Source: Megaustenia siamemsis (taxonomy: Eukaryota > Mollusca > Gastropoda > Stylommatophora > Ariophantidae). Taken from it: DNA of 64,000 nt. Of this stretch, positions 60,301-64,000 are shown one piece after another. The position numbers and the translations under genes were made by a program. The notes under the pieces are model-generated. The model saw nothing but the letters and a program-made list of their open reading frames with translations. It made no database searches and was not told where the DNA came from. Every line of letters begins with the position of its first letter. Position 1 is the stretch's first letter. The DNA lies in the NCBI GenBank assembly GCA_032433765.1, contig JAVIAB010000051.1, positions 53,367,328 through 53,431,327 on the forward strand, read 5' to 3'.

Positions 60301-62462
60301 AGGTTGCAGCAAAAGCTCTCAGATCAGCAATTTTCTTCTCTCCCATGATGATGTCGAAAATTAAATTGCTAAACAGCATACAAATAAAAAAAAATTCTTT
60401 TGGTTAATCTGTGTCTTGTCAAAATCAAAATCATAATTGATAATGCCACAAATTTGACAAATTGTGATCTTCAGACTCAGTAGTGTGACACGGCACATTA
60501 TTATTATTATTTATGTAAATATTTTCATGTAAATACAGTGAGTAATGTAAATAAACTAATTTTTACTTAACTTAGAAACTAATAAAGTAAGTGGTGGTGA
60601 GTGGTGACTCAGTGAGACTGACTTACCGGCCTCTACTACTAGCCTAATAATTAACTGCAATAACTATTCTCAGAAGATTGCTATCATTGAAAAGTTTAGA
60701 CTCACTGGAAGTATTTAAGACAATCTATTTATTAAACACTATTTCATTACTAGAAGCTATTTATTTCAATAGAAACTAATACAATCAACATACCCGTTTT
60801 TTTCGGGGAAAAAAGGCGTACATACTAAATTTTAATAAAATATAAATTAGATACTACAGAGTAACACTAACAGAGTTTGTTTGAATTGCAATAACTATTC
60901 TCATAAGATTCCTATCATTGCAAAGTTTTGACTCACTTAAAGTAAATAAGACACTCTATTTATTAAACACAATTTCATTACTAGAACCTAGTTATTTCAA
61001 TATAAACTAATACAATCAACATACCCGTTTCTGAGAAAGTAAATAAAAATTTTAATAAAATAACACAACACTTACACACATCATCATTCATTATCTGATT
61101 ATCATAATTAAATTTCATACCATATTCATATTACACACAATTGTAAATAAATAAACAATTATTAACAAAATATATATTGAATTATGCTTAATTAATAGTA
61201 TTTTCAATTACAATTATATTTTTTAAAATAAATGGATACCGATGCGTCACCCGGCGTGCGTGCTGGAAAAATTGAAGAAAATGTCGGAAGCCGGCCGGCA
61301 AGGCAGGTCTAACCTACATGTGTTTGAATTGCAATAACTATTCTCATAATATTGCTATCATTGAAAACTTTTGACTCACTTAAAGTATTTAAGATAATAT
61401 ATTAATTAGACACAATTTCATTACTAGAACCTAATTATTTCAATATGAACTAATACAATGAAACTTACCCGTTGTATTGAGGTAATATAACTGGAATCGC
61501 ACAATGAATTTGAAAATATCTTCCCGCATGCGAGAAAAAGAACGAATCAAGCGTCACTTTATATATATAGCAATGTCAGACTCGTTTTTATTGGTCAGTT
61601 TTAAATAATAACATACGAACGACACTCGGATACGATCGGCCCTTTCCGACCATGTAAAAAAATCACGAAATTGACCTTTGGTAGCTACCGGAAGTTACCA
61701 GACATCCGATATCAAAGTACCTATGTAATCATTTCGGAGTATCTGTTGATTGGGCGTTGGGTCCAGGGGTTAGGTTTAGCTTTAGTGTTAAATATTTATA
61801 AATATATTATAACGCGTGACAAAACGACGCCACTCGGCCTAATTATGGTCTTCTGATCGAAGGGAATTGTGCGGTTGATTACCAATCGCCGTAATTTACT
61901 GCCAAATGTTGGAAGATTGTCAAACTCAGAACTGCTTAGCTGGTTTTTAAATATTAGACAAACTAGCCTATATATATAGGCGGATAATTAGTAAGAAGAA
62001 GCATAAGAAAGGATAGGGGTTCAGCCAATTATTAATTACATCTCGATTTGGATGCAGACGCTGACCCGAACGCCACGCTGACCCAAACGCCAGTGTGAGT
62101 GACACATGCCAGCGTAATGACCCCAACGCCAAGAATGCGTAGAACCACTGTATTTTGGCAGACATATTTTAGGGGACATCACTCTTCCAAACTGAAATAA
62201 TATATCTGATCAAACTAGGAAATTACCTAATATATTTAATTAATTTATAACATTTATATTAGCCGCATATTAGCGAGCAAAACTTCCAACATTTCAAACA
62301 AATTAATTAAACTTACTAAACTTACAAGAAAGAGCAAGTCACAAGTGCACTTTTAGGATCATAAGAGTATCCAGTTGATTCATCCATCAAGTATTCATTT
62401 TCTTGACACTGACATAAAGCGAACGCTGAGGACAACGTCAATACCAGATAAAAATTAGCCAT
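36457..62462 (-). CDS. TM2D2: TM2 domain-containing protein 2, spliced, one exon not found
   Basis: A two-pass membrane protein of the TM2D family; the Drosophila members act in Notch signalling. Exon 62462-62326 encodes a signal peptide ([19 protein letters not shown]) and the start of the ectodomain ([14 protein letters not shown]), ending TT|GTAAGT. Exons 39046-38931 ([38 protein letters not shown]), 37023-36935 ([29 protein letters not shown]) and 36581-36457 ([40 protein letters not shown], stop) join in phase with GT-AG introns. The two membrane segments flank the DRF motif. The exon expected between 39046 and 62326, encoding the conserved EEFI.C..PVDH..N......GYGC part (about 29 residues), was not located. 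Intron space of 23 kb there is full of transposons. Confidence 0.9.
37130..38470 (+). pseudogene. LINE RNase H fragments in a TM2D2 intron
   Basis: Two stretches of a LINE related to LINE-D: 37140-37460 ([18 protein letters not shown], a broken late RNase H motif) and 37660-38350 ([20 protein letters not shown], then [16 protein letters not shown], then [18 protein letters not shown]). Stops and frameshifts make it non-functional. Opposite orientation to TM2D2. Confidence 0.75.
39260..39660 (-). pseudogene. LINE-F C-terminal fragment
   Basis: Frame 39387-39629: [19 protein letters not shown], then [33 protein letters not shown] and LQGKRPRNS, a standard LINE tail. Lies in the long TM2D2 intron. 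Confidence 0.75.
39661..40240. other. Intron sequence, no feature recognised
   Basis: A+T rich; the 104-codon minus ORF has no recognisable domain. Confidence 0.4.
40380..40850 (+). pseudogene. LINE-B C-terminal fragment
   Basis: 120-codon frame (40322-40684): [56 protein letters not shown]. It continues frameshifted to [10 protein letters not shown], and the tail ends near 40850. Close relative of the copies at 44960 and 47932. Confidence 0.85.
40851..41439. other. Intron sequence, no gene recognised
   Basis: CT-rich run near 41100-41130. Overlapping ORFs on both strands (41131-41436) have no recognisable domain. Confidence 0.4.
41440..42280 (-). pseudogene. LINE tail after RNase H
   Basis: Minus-strand translation reads [38 protein letters not shown] and [17 protein letters not shown], resembling the post-RNase-H tail (metal-binding motif, CP.H pattern) of LINEs. 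Degraded and weakly assigned. Confidence 0.45.
42800..43080 (-). mobile_element. SINE-C copy
   Basis: GGTCCCCTCCACGCCTTGCT end, ATGGTGTTAGTGACCATATT, GATGTGGTCGGTATCAAGCC and the tRNA-like end ACTCGGACCCTTTTTTGTC..CACACTAACCACTTAAG. Related in plan to SINE-A but with a different head. Confidence 0.75.
43130..43395. repeat. Interspersed repeat R1, copy 3
   Basis: Matches 27120-27395 throughout (AGAATATTAAGTAAGTAGAC, CAGCATGGTATTTTTAATTT, GGCCAGTCTGTTTCTAAAGG, TGATCTGGACTGTTCTGATT). Confidence 0.55.
43740..44370 (-). pseudogene. LINE-G C-terminal fragment
   Basis: Frame 43730-44023: [58 protein letters not shown]. Upstream, broken frames give a degraded ...[14 protein letters not shown] and a YGSETW-like box near 44180. 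Confidence 0.75.
44590..44917 (+). pseudogene. LINE-A 3' fragment in duplication unit 1
   Basis: TATGTTGGACATGTGATGAG through a [19 protein letters not shown] region, stop, 3' UTR and a short GATAGATAGTAGATAGATA tail. Confidence 0.88.
44960..45880 (+). pseudogene. LINE-B, 5'-truncated RT fragment, unit 1
   Basis: Begins in the RT palm ([12 protein letters not shown] equivalent), then [20 protein letters not shown], the polymerase YADD box. The C-terminal part is frameshifted around 45245 and 45375 and ends ATACATGATG at 45880. Flanked by ATTAGTATT duplications. Not functional. Confidence 0.9.
45905..46115. repeat. Interspersed repeat R1, copy 4
   Basis: AAGTTAAGTAGGCATAGAAT, GAGTACCGGGTTGCTTCCCC and CACCACAGAGGTGGAGTAGA align with the other R1 copies. 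Confidence 0.5.
46310..46404 (+). repeat. Inverted partial copy of TM2D2 intron/exon boundary
   Basis: About 80% identical to the reverse complement of 37020-37118: AGGTTGAGATTGG..GAATAAATTTATTT, AAATTGTC..AAGTTAATTACT, a T-rich tract and AAG|GTACA. It therefore repeats the acceptor and first bases of the TM2D2 exon at 37023, then diverges. Confidence 0.6.
46405..47340 (-). pseudogene. Possible piggyBac-like remnant
   Basis: Begins at TTAACTCTTTCCGTACGGAG; the TTAA plus this start is compatible with a piggyBac terminus, and the same end recurs at 15962. On the minus strand an acidic stretch [20 protein letters not shown] and [15 protein letters not shown] (near 47000-47150) resembles the acidic N-terminus of piggyBac transposases. 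No DDD core and no second end are visible, so the call is tentative. Confidence 0.4.
47344..48863 (+). repeat. Direct duplication, unit 2
   Basis: Second copy of 44372-45889, offset 2972 bp. It holds LINE-A (47562-47888) and LINE-B (47932-48854) with the same ATTAGTATT duplications. Only a few substitutions and single-base indels separate the units, so the duplication is recent. Confidence 0.93.
47932..48854 (+). pseudogene. LINE-B, 5'-truncated RT fragment, unit 2
   Basis: Duplicate of 44960-45880 with the same frameshifts, so they arose before the duplication. Contains the YADD box ([12 protein letters not shown]) and ends CATGATG before ATTAGTATT. Confidence 0.9.
48869..49741 (+). mobile_element. 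Tigger/pogo non-autonomous element, copy 2
   Basis: Same ends and TA flanks as 30056-30929. It differs mainly in the middle (about 49429-49495), where the transposase start codon region of copy 1 is replaced by unrelated sequence, so this copy has no coding remnant. It inserted five bases after the right edge of duplication unit 2. Confidence 0.9.
49910..49979 (+). promoter_or_regulatory. Three subterminal GGCGTTNGGGTCA repeats
   Basis: GGCGTTGGGGTCA (49910-49922), GGCGTTTTGGGTCA (49949-49962) and GGCGTTCGGGTCA (49967-49979), mirrored in the right terminus (about 62055-62130). Repeats placed like this are usual transposase-binding sites; binding is inferred. Confidence 0.6.
50061..50076 (+). 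promoter_or_regulatory. Palindromic TATA box GCCTATATATATAGGC
   Basis: A perfect 16 bp palindrome about 85 bp upstream of the transposase ATG, also present in the right terminus (about 61966-61981). It is positioned as a core promoter for the transposase. Confidence 0.55.
50155..51138 (+). CDS. IS1595/Merlin-type DDE transposase, intact
   Basis: 327 residues, intronless and uninterrupted. N-terminal zinc ribbon C60-x2-C63 and C83-x2-C86 (CNIC, CQGC), a helical region ([35 protein letters not shown]), then the DDE nuclease: D172 in [19 protein letters not shown]233 in IISDGWSAY, and the third acidic residue E274 in [13 protein letters not shown]. This is the ISXO2-like layout of IS1595 and eukaryotic Merlin. 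It would cut and join the element ends. The ATG at 50155 follows the TATA palindrome by about 85 bp. The gene is inserted between the two parts of the left terminus, and its 3' UTR carries histone-type stem-loops. All visible catalytic residues are present. Confidence 0.92.
   Translation: MTGRPRAPTEVVNVGQIMTFHDIIAEDRWNLLTLIPEIATNKLCIQWLAKRRLIINTCLCNICHMPARLVAYSRGVDGYQWSCQGCSFGKSVRDGSFFTKSHLSLKQILIMIYCWSSDFPQSLIQHEAGVNKNTVVDWCNFLREECEKYMVRHFSQIGGMDILGQPIVVEIDESKYFHRKYHRGQWNEGHWVFGGIERISGKCFLVEVPDRSEATLTKEIVAHILPGSHIISDGWSAYANISRIANGIYTHCSVIHQENFVDPDDPEIHTQNIENMWMRAKRKLKRQFGTRRTLFPSFLHEFAFRNEIRQGNVLGTLITGIAESYPV
51163..51178 (+). terminator. Histone-type 3' stem-loop 1
   Basis: TGTCCTTTTCAGGACA: 6 bp stem, UUUC loop, 24 nt after the transposase stop. 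Compared with the animal histone mRNA consensus GGYYCUUUUCAGRRCC it differs only in the outermost pair (U-A instead of G-C). Flanks CAAACTAC and ACATAAG are A/C-rich as in histone genes. Confidence 0.75.
51214..51229 (+). terminator. Histone-type 3' stem-loop 2
   Basis: The same 16 bases as stem-loop 1, 51 bp downstream, in the context CACAAC...ACCAAACA. Confidence 0.75.
51280..51293 (+). terminator. Degenerate stem-loop 3
   Basis: GTCCTTTTGAGGAC, a 5 bp stem with UUUG loop. This is the loop version also found after the cargo gene (56586-56599). Confidence 0.55.
51451..51575 (+). repeat. Left terminal inverted repeat, inner part (B)
   Basis: Matches the reverse complement of about 61803-61925, where it is directly joined to part A. 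From TTTGACAATCTTCCAACATT to GTCACGCGTTATA. It shows that the right terminus is A+B uninterrupted while the left has the transposase gene between them. Confidence 0.92.
51577..54006 (+). mobile_element. LINE-A, 5'-truncated copy inside the element
   Basis: 2.43 kb. It starts in the C-terminal third of the endonuclease and ends in the 3' UTR at AAACTG, where other copies continue CTAGAACAAAAATT. Here the 3' UTR is cut exactly at a copy of the Merlin terminus, so the LINE tail and GATA repeats are missing. Confidence 0.92.
51579..53996 (+). CDS. LINE-A endonuclease (C-terminal part)/reverse transcriptase
   Basis: An open frame of about 805 codons, 5' truncated; the first in-frame ATG that gives a 667-residue product is at 51993. 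The upstream part reads [19 protein letters not shown] and [17 protein letters not shown], the end of an APE-type endonuclease (SDH box). RT motifs follow: [80 protein letters not shown], and FADD at residues 415-418 of the 667-residue product. The tail has [17 protein letters not shown] and [16 protein letters not shown]. It would copy LINE RNA at a nicked target. The RT frame is intact, but the endonuclease is incomplete and the 3' UTR is cut, so this copy is not autonomous. Confidence 0.88.
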   Translation, partial: DGREGCDNTSQNGERLIELCLIENLVIGGTLFPHKNIHKTTWISPDDRTSNQIDHLCIKQQFRSSLIDVRAYRGADVNSDHNLCIGKIRLKFRNQQKRSISHKIDSHKLKDEAIKEKFNIELSNCYTALGEIDLDINEMWDSQSKILMTAAEASAGLKKMEKRAWISDTTWKYIKERREAKRAMTNVKTDLGKVLAKATYKELDNKVKSSARRDTRAYIDNLAEKAETAAITGDSRTLYTVQKMLTNTYTSSGTPILDKSGSMLTTSADIKARWAEHFKEILNRPLPHSLIDFETETPAAELNVNLDDFTLSEIETTLKLMTNNKAAGEDKLTAEILKAIDSHNLIHLQKMFNIIWKTEKTPHKWKKGIIVKIPKKGNLRDCNNWRGVTLLSVASKLFCKIILNRIQDSIDTVMREEQAGFRKGRSCIDHIFTLRLILEEHIEKQKPFVLNFIDFKKAFDSIHRDSLWKILKQYGLPSKIINIIKDMYDGYTCAVRTEEGLSECFPIETGVKQGCILSPLLFGIVMDFIMKKCCTGNKGIEWIQGDHLEDLDFADDIVLISSQIKTMQENTNELSSIASKIGLEINHEKTKVMTSLIPTGDKIYMENKPVEEIDHFIYLGSHIDREGDTSKEIKIRIAKAAMSFRSLEKLWKSKLISTNTKLRLFKSNVLSTLTYACESWKTTRDIETKLNAFENKCLRKILGIAWNEFKTNEEIREIANQPLISSVIKKRRWSYVGHVMRRDNNRIAKQALIWETTGKRKRGRPRETLRRTLMREARAAGVGSLNEIELLAQNRDRWRDLIKYL
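54007..54125 (+). repeat. Third copy of the element terminus, internal
   Basis: 119 bp matching 49813-49932 with a few changes (GATATAGTATTT, GTCCCTAAAAT), in the same orientation as the left end. It abuts LINE-A 3' UTR sequence at a clean terminus, then diverges after GCTGGC. The 8 bases before it (GAAAACTG) are LINE-A sequence, as expected of an insertion target. Confidence 0.93.
54126..55248. other. Element interior, mostly non-coding
   Basis: No ORF of note. Holds the inverted-repeat pair at 54179/54629 and A+T rich sequence. Confidence 0.5.
54179..54629. mobile_element. Possible 451 bp MITE
   Basis: Ends AGCTAGATAGCCCTTGA and its reverse complement TCAAGGGCTATCTAGCT (17 bp perfect), with further inner similarity (CAATGATAC). 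No convincing target duplication, so identity is tentative. Confidence 0.45.
55249..55533 (-). pseudogene. hAT transposase C-terminal remnant
   Basis: Minus-strand residues [20 protein letters not shown] followed by [18 protein letters not shown] match the hAT dimerisation region (usual pattern E+.FS..KRIK...R.+M...RLS.LALLSIE). The canonical CER start is replaced by VEI. Only this end survives, about 130 bp, so it is a relic. Confidence 0.7.
55795..56170 (+). pseudogene. LINE-C C-terminal fragment
   Basis: Starts ACCAGTCCTGGAACCTAGAT (compare TCAGTCCTGGACCCTAGGTG at 19230), then [39 protein letters not shown] and the tail ending ...[16 protein letters not shown]. Frames are broken. Confidence 0.7.
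56171..56585. repeat. AT-rich tandem-like tract
   Basis: Irregular reiteration of CATTATTTATATCAT-like words between 56190 and 56570. A 30-odd bp segment around AAAATAATCATGGCAAAACA (56431-56450) also occurs at 55528-55550, on the other side of the LINE-C fragment. Confidence 0.6.
56586..56599 (-). terminator. Histone-like 3' stem-loop of the cargo gene
   Basis: Minus strand GTCCTTTTGAGGGC: 5 bp stem with one G-U pair and UUUG loop, 33 nt after the TGA at 56633-56635. It matches the third hairpin behind the transposase (51280-51293) in all but one base. Confidence 0.6.
56633..60346 (-). CDS. Cargo gene: coiled-coil protein with putative RNase-H-fold triad, 957 aa
   Basis: I do not recognise a named family. 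Coding exons 60346-60085, 59953-58606, 58331-57998 and 57562-56633 have GT-AG introns of 131, 274 and 435 bp; phases match at every join and the total is 2874 nt (957 residues plus stop). ATG 60346 ([12 protein letters not shown]) is chosen because the upstream ATG lies before the acceptor TGCTGTTTAG. Layout: basic N-terminus; a CDCC motif and coiled coil (about 120-300); candidate catalytic D385 ([10 protein letters not shown]), D466 ([11 protein letters not shown], then CHVHPLD), a conserved-looking [14 protein letters not shown] and GPWMTVVYG block, and E747 ([20 protein letters not shown], then [10 protein letters not shown]), followed by a lysine/arginine-rich helix and acidic tail. The D..D..long insert..E plan resembles hAT-like transposases. 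It may be a second transposase or an accessory protein. Confidence 0.8.
60369..61468 (-). other. 5' UTR intron of the cargo gene (proposed)
   Basis: Donor ACGG|GTAAGT at 61469/61468 and acceptor TGCTGTTTAG|CAATTT at 60369/60368 bound a 1.1 kb intron. Exon 60368-60347 is a 22 nt leader before the ATG. Alternative donors lie inside the repeats described at 60653-61474. Confidence 0.55.
60653..61474 (-). repeat. Three copies of a 150 bp leader unit
   Basis: 60653-60800, 60879-61031 and 61321-61474 share TTGCAATAACTATTCTCATA, CTATCATTG.AAA, ACAATTTCATTACTAGAACC and TACCCGTT. On the minus strand each ends with ACGG|GTATGT or ACGG|GTAAGT, a splice-donor-like site. GC-rich unique sequence (61245-61320) separates units 2 and 3. 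Confidence 0.85.
61557..61569 (-). promoter_or_regulatory. TATA box of the cargo gene
   Basis: Minus-strand TATATATATAAAG, about 90 bp upstream of the donor at 61468. The region between (with CTTTTTCTCGCATGCGGGAA) would be the first, non-coding exon. Confidence 0.55.
61800..62227 (-). repeat. Right terminal inverted repeat (A+B uninterrupted)
   Basis: 428 bp. Reverse complement equals 49813-50119 followed directly by 51453-51575. The join reads TCTG-AGTT-TGAC, where AGTT is present once but occurs at both edges of the transposase block on the left (50116-50119, 51449-51452). Confidence 0.95.
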
Positions 62463-62719
62463 CTTCTTATACAACAATACGTTAGTGGAGGTTAGACGGA
62501 ACCCTCTCACAAGTCACAAACCATTTCTGTGTTTATGTCGCCGCCATCTTAATCCATTCGATACAATATCGCTGAACCGAGTACAGTTTCCCCCTTCCAT
62601 TATACGATATAATGCATATCGATACTGATAACCGAGCGTGACCATTTTGTGAACAAATACAAGTTTTATAGTATGTCTGATGTGTGATGGTGATGGTCTA
62701 ATGACCAACTAATAACTAC

Positions 62720-64000
62720 ATCAAGCTTGGGCAGATGGTGCTCGTAAAGCTTGGATGGCCGACCATCTAAGGGCAGAATCCCCCAACAGAAAGACAATCT
62801 GCTGCCTTGCAGGAAAAGTGGGACATTAAATAAAATGCTGGGTCAGACTAGCAGAGGAGGAGATAGACGTTGCCTGCATCCAGGAAACTTACCTTAATCC
62901 TCATCATAGATTTATGATCAGACACAGAAAGAAACACGTAGCAGAAAAACACATACACGATACCTACCCACAGGACTCTTGGTCCCACATATACACAGAT
63001 GGCCCTGAGATGGCTCTGCTACAAATGCCACCAGAAATGGAGGGGGGAGTGTGTTCTTGACGCTGGATAATCAGGACGAGATCACCAAGTCAATAGCTAC
63101 TGGAAAATTCTCAAACAACTTTAAAGCATAAACTGAGGCCCTCGGAGATGCTGCAACACTGGCTACTCAACACAAAAATAACATGCACAATAAGTTGGTG
63201 ATTCTGACTGATGCACTGTTAGTACTATCAGCTTTAAAAAGCCACAAGAACAATGAACTAGATGACTTGAGAACAGCCCTGGACCAACTATGCAATAACT
63301 TCCAGAGAGTAGTCATTCAGCGGATACCATCACACTGTAATATACACGGGAACGAACGCGTAGACAAATTAGCTAGAGAGGGAGGGAGATTACCAAAAGA
63401 GAACCACCCGCTCAGTTATGATGAAGCCAATCCATCCTCAATGGTCAGTACCATGAAAGGGGAAACGAGAACACCCAAAGCATAACGAGAGGGACGGATA
63501 CCATCAACTATCAAGGAGAGATCAAGTCATCATACTGCGCCTACGCACTGGCCACAATAGAAGGAGAAATCACATGTTCACCAAATTCAAAATAGGTACA
63601 ACCAGCCTATGTCACTGTACACTGGACAATATGACTACAAAACATGTCCTACAGCAATTTGGTCCATACCCACCTCACTGGAAGAGAAACTGTATGGGGC
63701 AATCGAATCACTTAAATAGACAGCTGACTTCATGAGAGAGTCTGGAATCCTACTATGATTGTGTCCTGATCGCAGAGAGAGAGAGGGAGATAAAGAGAGA
63801 GAGAGAGAGAGAGAGAACCAACAGGACATTAGTTTAATTGAGCAAGTAGTGGGGTGTAACGTACATTCTTACAAGGTATGGAGGCAGCTTTACCAAAAAT
63901 GAGCACAACAAAATACTGACGCTCCGGCCTACATGCGGTCTTCCTCAGAAAACGAGTACACAAAAGACCACGAAATGAAGATAAACTCTACTACATCTAG
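62720..64000 (+). pseudogene. LINE with internal deletion, RNase H end
   Basis: Opens with endonuclease-type sequence (EEEIDVACIQETYLNPHHRF, about 62845-62905) that runs directly into the RNase H start (SWSHIYTDGPEMA, about 62980-63015), so the rest of the endonuclease and the whole RT are missing. The open frame 63183-63485 continues RNase H (KLVILTDALLVLSALKSHKN; IQRIPSHCNIHGNERVDKLA). A degraded tail and a GA-rich microsatellite (63775-63815) follow to the window edge. Non-functional. Confidence 0.8.

Larger units (their letters stand above)
49813..62227. mobile_element. 12.4 kb Merlin-type element with cargo gene
   Basis: Both ends read GGTAATTTCCTAGTTTGATC inward and are near-identical for about 300 bp. 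The 8 bp TAATATAT directly flanks both sides (49805-49812 and 62228-62235). IS1595/Merlin transposases are known to make 8-9 bp target duplications, so the whole unit appears to have inserted in one event. Contents: transposase (50155-51138, +), LINE-A fragment (51577-54006, +), a third terminus copy (54007-54125), a hAT relic, a LINE-C relic and a five-exon gene (56633-61550, -). It lies in the long TM2D2 intron, 98 bp from the first exon donor. Known Merlin elements are much shorter and carry one gene; a composite origin or an undescribed giant clade are both possible. Confidence 0.88.

Noticed and set aside
60026..60379. Start of the cargo protein at the ATG at 60379
   Set aside because: That ATG lies upstream of the proposed splice acceptor (TGCTGTTTAG) and would be removed; the ATG at 60346 is the first within the exon.
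49813..62227. Polinton/Maverick giant transposon
   Set aside because: Size and long inverted repeats fit, but there is no protein-primed DNA polymerase, integrase, ATPase or capsid gene, the transposase is IS1595-type, and the duplication is 8 bp rather than 6 bp.

Overview
This is AT-rich animal (metazoan) DNA. It has spliced genes with GT-AG introns, many degraded LINEs and tRNA-derived SINEs, pogo/Tigger, hAT and Merlin-type DNA transposons, and a clear TM2D2 orthologue. The TM2D2 sequence and the repeat load suggest a protostome invertebrate, perhaps a mollusc; that is inference and no species is claimed. All repeat family letters used here (LINE-A to LINE-G, SINE-A to SINE-D, R1, R2) are local names.

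Layout. 1-9000: LINE and SINE debris. 9083-18651 (+): a putative host gene that I do not recognise, with at least three splice-consistent exons and a distal exon carrying a Brinker/CENP-B-like helix-turn-helix; it contains apparent frameshifts. 10381-36400: further debris, including LINE-into-LINE and LINE-into-SINE nesting with readable target duplications, two minisatellites (32 bp and 58 bp units), a Tigger copy and a long GATA tract. 36457-62462 (-): TM2D2, with the last three coding exons at 36457-39046 and the signal-peptide exon at 62326-62462. Its 23 kb gap between exons is filled with repeats, including a 1.5 kb direct duplication (44372-45889 and 47344-48863) and a second Tigger copy. 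62720-64000: an internally deleted LINE.

The main discovery is a 12,415 bp mobile element at 49813-62227. It has near-identical inverted termini of about 430 bp (counted without the gene that splits the left one) and a perfect 8 bp target duplication (TAATATAT). Just inside the left end lies an intact 327-residue IS1595/Merlin-type DDE transposase. The element also carries, on the opposite strand, a five-exon gene (four coding exons, predicted 957 residues) whose reading frame is kept across every proposed splice. That protein has a coiled coil followed by a candidate RNase-H-fold D-D-E arrangement. It further holds a 2.4 kb LINE fragment, a third copy of the element terminus, and a hAT remnant. 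Both element genes end, 24-33 nt after their stop codons, in stem-loops that closely resemble the replication-dependent histone mRNA 3' hairpin. I read this as an undescribed giant or composite Merlin element whose two genes may share S-phase-linked, non-polyadenylated 3' ends. The structure is seen directly in sequence; the regulatory reading is inference.
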